From an uncultured Prevotellaceae bacterium (GTDB lineage: Bacteria > Bacteroidota > Bacteroidia > Bacteroidales > Bacteroidaceae), in NCBI GenBank assembly GCA_900318795.1, contig ONLU01000018.1:1-45658 (forward strand): a stretch of 45,658 nt of DNA, written 5' to 3'. The position numbers and the translations under genes were made by a program. The notes beneath the pieces were generated by a model that was not told where the DNA came from, did not search any database, and saw nothing but the letters and a program-made list of their open reading frames with translations. Below, in pieces: positions 41,840 through 45,658 of the stretch; positions within the stretch are counted from its first letter, which is position 1; every line of letters starts with the position of its first letter.

Positions 41840-42312
41840 AGCCCCACCCTCTCACCATCGTCTCTCTGCTGGTACGGGCCGTCCGTCCCAGCCGCACCAA
41901 CGACATGCCGGCCGTGGCCCTGCCATTCTGGATTCGCAAGGGCTACGACGGGCTGACGTTCTTTGGCCACATCATCACCCATAGCCAGGAGGACGCAGAG
42001 GCCATGAACACCCGTTTCGACGCCTTCAAGAACCACGAGATGATACACCTCTACCAGGCACGCTCCACCCACGACTCGTGGCTGTGCTTCTATGCCCGCT
42101 ACTTCGTCTTCTGGCTACGGGCCTGCCGCTATCGCAAGCATCTCAAGAACGCCGGCTACCTGCTCAACCCCTTCGAGATGGAAGCCTACGCCCACATGCA
42201 CGACCTCGACTATCTCAGCGACAAACCCGACGGGTGCACCGGGTGGAAGGCCTATGCCCGCCTCTCACTGGACGAACGACTCGACATGCTGACCCATAAA
42301 AAAACTAAATAA
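41836..42312 (+). CDS. Small HExxH-containing protein, putative zincin-like
   Basis: The 158-residue protein has HEMIHLYQA near residue 75, a classical HExxH zinc-protease motif set in a helix. A downstream NPFEMEAYAHMHD segment supplies a Glu that could be the third ligand, as in gluzincin-like folds. There is no signal peptide; SWLCFYARYFVFWLRAC in the middle is hydrophobic and may be a membrane-associated helix. MPAVALPFWIRKGYDGLTFFGHIITH precedes the motif. I do not recognise a named family. The ATG overlaps the ligase stop, so it is translationally coupled to a DNA ligase, an unusual pairing. Protease activity is inferred only from the motif. Confidence 0.65.
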   Translation: MKPHPLTIVSLLVRAVRPSRTNDMPAVALPFWIRKGYDGLTFFGHIITHSQEDAEAMNTRFDAFKNHEMIHLYQARSTHDSWLCFYARYFVFWLRACRYRKHLKNAGYLLNPFEMEAYAHMHDLDYLSDKPDGCTGWKAYARLSLDERLDMLTHKKTK

Positions 42313-42323
42313 GTAGCCTAAAA

Positions 42324-42355
42324 TTTGGCTATATCGCAGAAAATCATTACCTTTG
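42324..42355 (+). promoter_or_regulatory. Promoter of rho
   Basis: TTTG (42324-42327), exactly 20 bases, then TACCTTTG (42348-42355). The start is predicted near 42361, leaving an untranslated leader of about 95 bases, longer than most here and possibly used for autoregulation of rho. Confidence 0.65.
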
Positions 42356-42456
42356 CAACCGAATTACAGAAAACGTGCTTCTTTCCTGAAGCATTCTTTC
42401 CATGGTTTTCAGCTAATCCACAACATTGAATCACTAACGAATTACTGTATATAGCT

Positions 42457-44400
42457 ATGTACACGAAAGAAGAACTTGAAAAGCTTCCTATCCCCGAACT
42501 CATGGAGATAGCAGGCGAAATGGATGTCAAAGTGTCACAGAACGACGATCTGGAGACAGTCATCTACGCCATCTTGGACAAGGCTGCCGAGAACTCGGCT
42601 GCAGGGGTGCCCACGCCCAAGCGTAAGCGCACTCGCATTGCCAAAGACAACAGCAAGGTGTACACCGTCAGCGGCAGCGAGGGCGAGAACCTCGACACCA
42701 AGCCCAAGAAGGGCAAGGCTGCCAAGAAGCCGTCGCTCGACGACCTCTTTGCTGAGCAGGAAGCCTCTGAGGCTGCCGCAGCAGAGAGCAGTGCCGAAGA
42801 GACCGCAGCCCAGCAGCCGGCTGCCGAGGCCGAGAAGCCCGCTCCCAAGAAGCGTGGCCGCAAGTCGAAGAAGGAACTGGAGGCACTGGCTGCCGCCGAA
42901 GCTGCCGGGCAGCAGGCCGAAGCCGACGGGCAGCAGACGGAAGCCGCTGTGGACAATGGTTCTCCCGTCGACACCCCCGACACCGTCACCCCCGCCGCCG
43001 AGGATGTTCCCGAGGCTGCCGAGATGGTGTCTTCTGAGGAAATCAATCCCGAACAGCTCAGCCAGCTGCAGGAGAAGATGAACGCCGAAGGCGGTGTCTG
43101 GGAAGGCGATCCCGGCGACGGCACAGACTTCATCACAACAGTCGACCTGCCCGTAGAGGACCAGGCTGCCATCCCCTCGCTCGACATCTTCGATCGCCCC
43201 ATGGCACAGCAGCAGGTACAGGAACCCAAGGTGTCTCCCATGCGCAACGACTTCGGACGCAACCGCAACGAATTCGACTTCGCAGACCTCATCACTGCCA
43301 ACGGCGTGCTCGAAATCCTGCAGGACGGATACGGATTCCTGCGCTCATCGGACTACAACTATCTCTCCTCGCCCGACGATATCTATGTCAACACCCAGCA
43401 GATCAAGCGCTACGGGTTGAAGACCGGCGACGTGGTGGAGTGCACCGTGCGTCCGCCACACGACAACGAGAAGTACTTTGCGCTCAGCACCGTCAAGAAC
43501 ATCAACGGACGCAACCCGCAGGAAGTGCGCGACCGCATAGCCTTCGAGCACCTCACCCCACTCTTCCCCGAAGAGAAGTTCACCCTCTGCGGCAACCCTG
43601 CCACCACCAATCCCTCGGTGCGCATCGTCGACCTCTTCTCGCCCATCGGAAAAGGCCAGCGCGCACTCATCGTGGCACAGCCCAAGACCGGTAAGACCAT
43701 CCTCATGAAGGACATTGCCAACGCCATAGCCGCCAACCACCCCGAGGCATACATCATGATGCTGCTCATCGACGAGCGCCCCGAGGAGGTCACCGACATG
43801 GCCCGCACCGTCAATGCCGAGGTCATCGCCTCGACCTTCGACGAGCCCGCCGACCGTCACGTCAAGATTGCAGGCATCGTGCTCGAGAAAGCCAAGCGCA
43901 TGGTCGAGTGCGGACACGACGTCGTCATCTTCCTCGACTCCATCACCCGTCTGGCACGCGCCTACAACACCGTAGCACCCGCCAGCGGCAAGGTGCTCAC
44001 CGGTGGTGTCGACGCCAACGCCCTGCAGAAGCCCAAGCGCTTCTTCGGTGCTGCACGTAACATCGAGAACGGCGGCTCGCTGACCATCATCGCCACCGCA
44101 CTGACCGACACCGGCAGCAAGATGGACGAGGTCATCTTCGAAGAGTTCAAGGGTACCGGCAACTCCGAGCTCCAGCTCGACCGCATGCTGGCCAACAAGC
44201 GCGTCTACCCGGCCGTCAACCTCGTACAGAGCTCGACACGCCGCGACGACCTGCTGCAGGACCAGACCACGCTCAACCGCATGTGGATCATCCGCAAGTT
44301 CATTGCCGAGATGAACCCCATCGAGGCCATGAACACCGTCCGCGACCGACTGGTACATACCCACTCCAACGAGGAGTTCCTGCTCTCCATGAACGGCTAA
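42457..44400 (+). CDS. rho: Transcription termination factor Rho with long low-complexity insert
   Basis: This hexameric RNA-dependent ATPase ends transcription. It has 647 residues, versus about 420 in E. coli. Residues 1-45 form the N-terminal helical domain ([20 protein letters not shown]). Residues about 46-275 are a low-complexity insert: first basic ([26 protein letters not shown]), then Ala/Glu/Gln/Pro-rich. The cold-shock-like RNA-binding domain is at about 281-345 ([20 protein letters not shown]). The ATPase has Walker A PKTGKT near 409-414, [13 protein letters not shown], the Q-loop/R-loop region with [18 protein letters not shown], and RRDDLLQD near the C-terminus. The core is intact. 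A similar disordered insert in Bacteroides thetaiotaomicron Rho has been reported to drive phase separation. Confidence 0.96.
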   Translation: MYTKEELEKLPIPELMEIAGEMDVKVSQNDDLETVIYAILDKAAENSAAGVPTPKRKRTRIAKDNSKVYTVSGSEGENLDTKPKKGKAAKKPSLDDLFAEQEASEAAAAESSAEETAAQQPAAEAEKPAPKKRGRKSKKELEALAAAEAAGQQAEADGQQTEAAVDNGSPVDTPDTVTPAAEDVPEAAEMVSSEEINPEQLSQLQEKMNAEGGVWEGDPGDGTDFITTVDLPVEDQAAIPSLDIFDRPMAQQQVQEPKVSPMRNDFGRNRNEFDFADLITANGVLEILQDGYGFLRSSDYNYLSSPDDIYVNTQQIKRYGLKTGDVVECTVRPPHDNEKYFALSTVKNINGRNPQEVRDRIAFEHLTPLFPEEKFTLCGNPATTNPSVRIVDLFSPIGKGQRALIVAQPKTGKTILMKDIANAIAANHPEAYIMMLLIDERPEEVTDMARTVNAEVIASTFDEPADRHVKIAGIVLEKAKRMVECGHDVVIFLDSITRLARAYNTVAPASGKVLTGGVDANALQKPKRFFGAARNIENGGSLTIIATALTDTGSKMDEVIFEEFKGTGNSELQLDRMLANKRVYPAVNLVQSSTRRDDLLQDQTTLNRMWIIRKFIAEMNPIEAMNTVRDRLVHTHSNEEFLLSMNG

Positions 44401-44421
44401 CCAAAGCCCTCACGATATATG

Positions 44422-44460
44422 AAGAAGGGTTGCACTCACAAGAGCGCAACCCTTCTTTTG
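44422..44460 (+). terminator. Rho-independent terminator after rho
   Basis: A perfect 12-bp stem AAGAAGGGTTGC / GCAACCCTTCTT with a 12-base loop is followed by a short T-tract, 21 bases past the rho stop. Confidence 0.85.
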
Positions 44461-44752
44461 TTTCTCGAGAGTCGCACGGACAATGCGCCCGTGTCGTGGT
44501 CAAAGTGGTATCAGAGTCCCCTGATTCAATGATTTAATAGGCTTGGCGTGGGTCGTGGAGATAGGTCCCGTCAGCTATCCGGATAGTCTCTTTGCATCGT
44601 GCGAACGTCTCCCGTACCCCTATGCAGACCGTTCGCGTCACGTGTGGAACCCGTCTCCATCACTCACGGATGACGCTCGCGTCAGACACGCTTGCCTCCT
44701 TGTGCTCCTTCGGTGATGCTGATGAAAAGCCCCACCGCCCGTTCCAGAATGG
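44461..44752. other. Gene-free interval between rho and the cytidylate kinase-like gene
   Basis: About 290 bases with no credible ORF: frames here are short and lack family features. It holds a perfect 12-bp palindrome CTATCCGGATAG (44575-44586) and several short CGTCAC/GTCTCC-like repeats. No promoter match or RNA gene is seen. Confidence 0.5.
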
Positions 44753-45394
44753 TCAATCTTCAATGTACTGCATGATGAGGTCGGCCATCTGCTCCTCCGT
44801 CTTGCCGTCGGCGGCGATGACGAGTTGGTAGTTGCGGGTGTCGTAGCGCGAGGTGCCGGTGTACTTCTTCACGTAGTTCTCGCGCATCTTGTCCACGCGC
44901 TCGATGGTCTTGCGGGCCTCCTCTTCGGTTATGTTCTGCTTGCGGGCCACGCGCTCCATGCGGTGCTCCATCGAGGCCTGGATGAGGACGCTCAGGTGGT
45001 TGGGATGCTGGCGGAACACGTGGAAGCCGCTGCGACCGGCCACCACGCACGACTCCTCGGCGGCGAGGTCCTGCAGGATGAGCGTCTCGGTCTTGAACAT
45101 CTCGTCGGTGGTCACCAGGTCGGGGGCGTCGCCCTTTTTCGGCATGTAGTAGTCAATGCTCATGCCTGAGTCGATCTTCAGGATGCGCTCCACGTCGGCC
45201 CACCATCCGTGCTTGCGGCCTTTCAGCCGCTCTATCTCCTCGGGACTGATGCGATACTTCTCCTGCAGGGCCTTGATGACGGCCTTGTCGTAGAAGGGTA
45301 CGCCCAGTTTCTCTGCCAAAAGGCGGCCCACGGTGCGACCGCCGCTACCTAACTCACGATTGATCGTGATGACAAATTTCTCGTTCTTGTTCAT
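44753..45394 (-). CDS. Cytidylate kinase-like family protein
   Basis: The 213-residue protein begins FVITINRELGSGGRTVGRLLAEKLGVPFYDKAV, a P-loop variant (RELGSGG) shared by the cytidylate kinase-like family, with ESCVVAGRSGFHVFRQHPNH as the central strand-turn block and EARKTIERVDKMRENYVKKYTG as the helical lid region containing R and K for phosphate binding. The last part has YDTRNYQLVIAADGKTEEQ, also typical. True Cmk proteins share the fold, but this sequence lacks their GPAGSGKST-type loop, so its nucleotide or small-molecule acceptor is uncertain. It begins 24 bases after the truncated upstream gene. Confidence 0.88.
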   Translation of the reverse strand: MNKNEKFVITINRELGSGGRTVGRLLAEKLGVPFYDKAVIKALQEKYRISPEEIERLKGRKHGWWADVERILKIDSGMSIDYYMPKKGDAPDLVTTDEMFKTETLILQDLAAEESCVVAGRSGFHVFRQHPNHLSVLIQASMEHRMERVARKQNITEEEARKTIERVDKMRENYVKKYTGTSRYDTRNYQLVIAADGKTEEQMADLIMQYIED

Positions 45395-45418
45395 TTTCGT
45401 TTTAGTTTTTGTTAGTGA

Positions 45419-45658
45419 TTATATGATCAGTTTCACACGGAAGCCGCGCTTGGTCTCTTCCTCTATCACCTGGCGGCACTGCCCGGAGAGTTCGCTGCGA
45501 TGGGCATCGTTCAGCGGCGTGGCAGTCATTTTCTCCACCATGAAGTCGAGGGCCGTGAGGAGCGACTGCTCGCTGTGCGTGATTCGCACGGTGATGGGGC
45601 GGTAGGGTGCCATCGCGCCGTCGAGCATCTTGCCGATCAGCTGCCGGGCCTTCTCTTC
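45419..45658 (-). CDS. Hypothetical protein, C-terminal part only
   Basis: The frame is open to the window edge (about 79 residues seen), so the start lies outside; an internal ATG at 45628 is unlikely to be the start because the frame continues upstream in the same style. Visible segments are ARQLIGKMLDGAMAPYRPIT, VRITHSEQSLLTALDFMVEK and CRQVIEEETKRGFRVKLII. I do not recognise the family. It is soluble in appearance, with a mixed alpha/beta pattern. It is probably cotranscribed with the cytidylate kinase-like gene, 24 bases downstream. Confidence 0.55.
   Translation of the reverse strand, partial: EEKARQLIGKMLDGAMAPYRPITVRITHSEQSLLTALDFMVEKMTATPLNDAHRSELSGQCRQVIEEETKRGFRVKLII

Noticed and set aside
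43345-44364. 339-codon frame opposite rho
   Set aside because: It covers the most conserved part of Rho in antisense and shows no family features.
44575-44586. CTATCCGGATAG palindrome as a regulator site
   Set aside because: It stands alone in a gene-free interval with no promoter nearby; a 12-bp palindrome can occur by chance.

Overview
The window looks like chromosomal DNA of a Bacteroidales bacterium, most likely Prevotella or a close Prevotellaceae relative. Three things suggest this. Many genes are preceded by the Bacteroidetes-type promoter TTTG-N19/20-TAnnTTTG. The gene content is typical of the group (six-gene Nqr complex, long-form HisG, M13 peptidase, ABC-F ATPase, Rho with a long low-complexity insert). 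Shine-Dalgarno sequences are mostly absent. No taxonomic search could be run, so the genus is an inference.

Layout. 1-3.6 kb: end of a flavin-binding NimA/PNPOx-like gene, then a minus-strand group containing two decayed genes (a PHP hydrolase that has lost an internal segment and an aminotransferase remnant), a hexapeptide acetyltransferase, a small hypothetical, a lipoprotein and a DUF362 protein. 3.7 kb: tRNA-Ser(CGA). 3.9-11.3 kb: cobQ behind the complete nqrABCDEF operon, separated from it by a terminator. 11.4-17.1 kb: a giant TamB-like protein converging on a MltF-like lytic transglycosylase. 17.2-21.75 kb: hisG-hisD-hisC followed by an MFS transporter, with heptamer tandem arrays at the hisG/hisD and hisD/hisC junctions. 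21.75-22.5 kb: a repeat-rich, almost gene-free island with a truncated ORF, a 21-bp tandem repeat and a long inverted repeat.

22.5-34.8 kb is the most interesting part. Eight minus-strand genes lie nearly end to end. They encode a four-zinc-ribbon protein, a transmembrane Ser/Thr kinase, a zinc-ribbon protein with four AAA+ (CbxX/SpoVK-like) modules, a zinc-ribbon FHA protein, a PP2C phosphatase, MetA (with a Glu that predicts acetyl-CoA use), a U32 hydroxylation-type protein and a membrane protein ending in another zinc ribbon. The first five form a complete kinase/phosphatase/phosphothreonine-reader circuit attached to an AAA+ remodeller. I infer that this is one signalling system; its function is not evident from the sequence.

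34.9-45.7 kb: ABC-F ATPase and pepO (one operon), a nucleotidyltransferase-family protein apparently lacking its catalytic core, a divergent NAD-dependent DNA ligase overlapping a small HExxH protein, rho with its own promoter and terminator, a cytidylate kinase-like protein and a truncated unknown gene. There is no CRISPR array, rRNA or recognisable insertion sequence.
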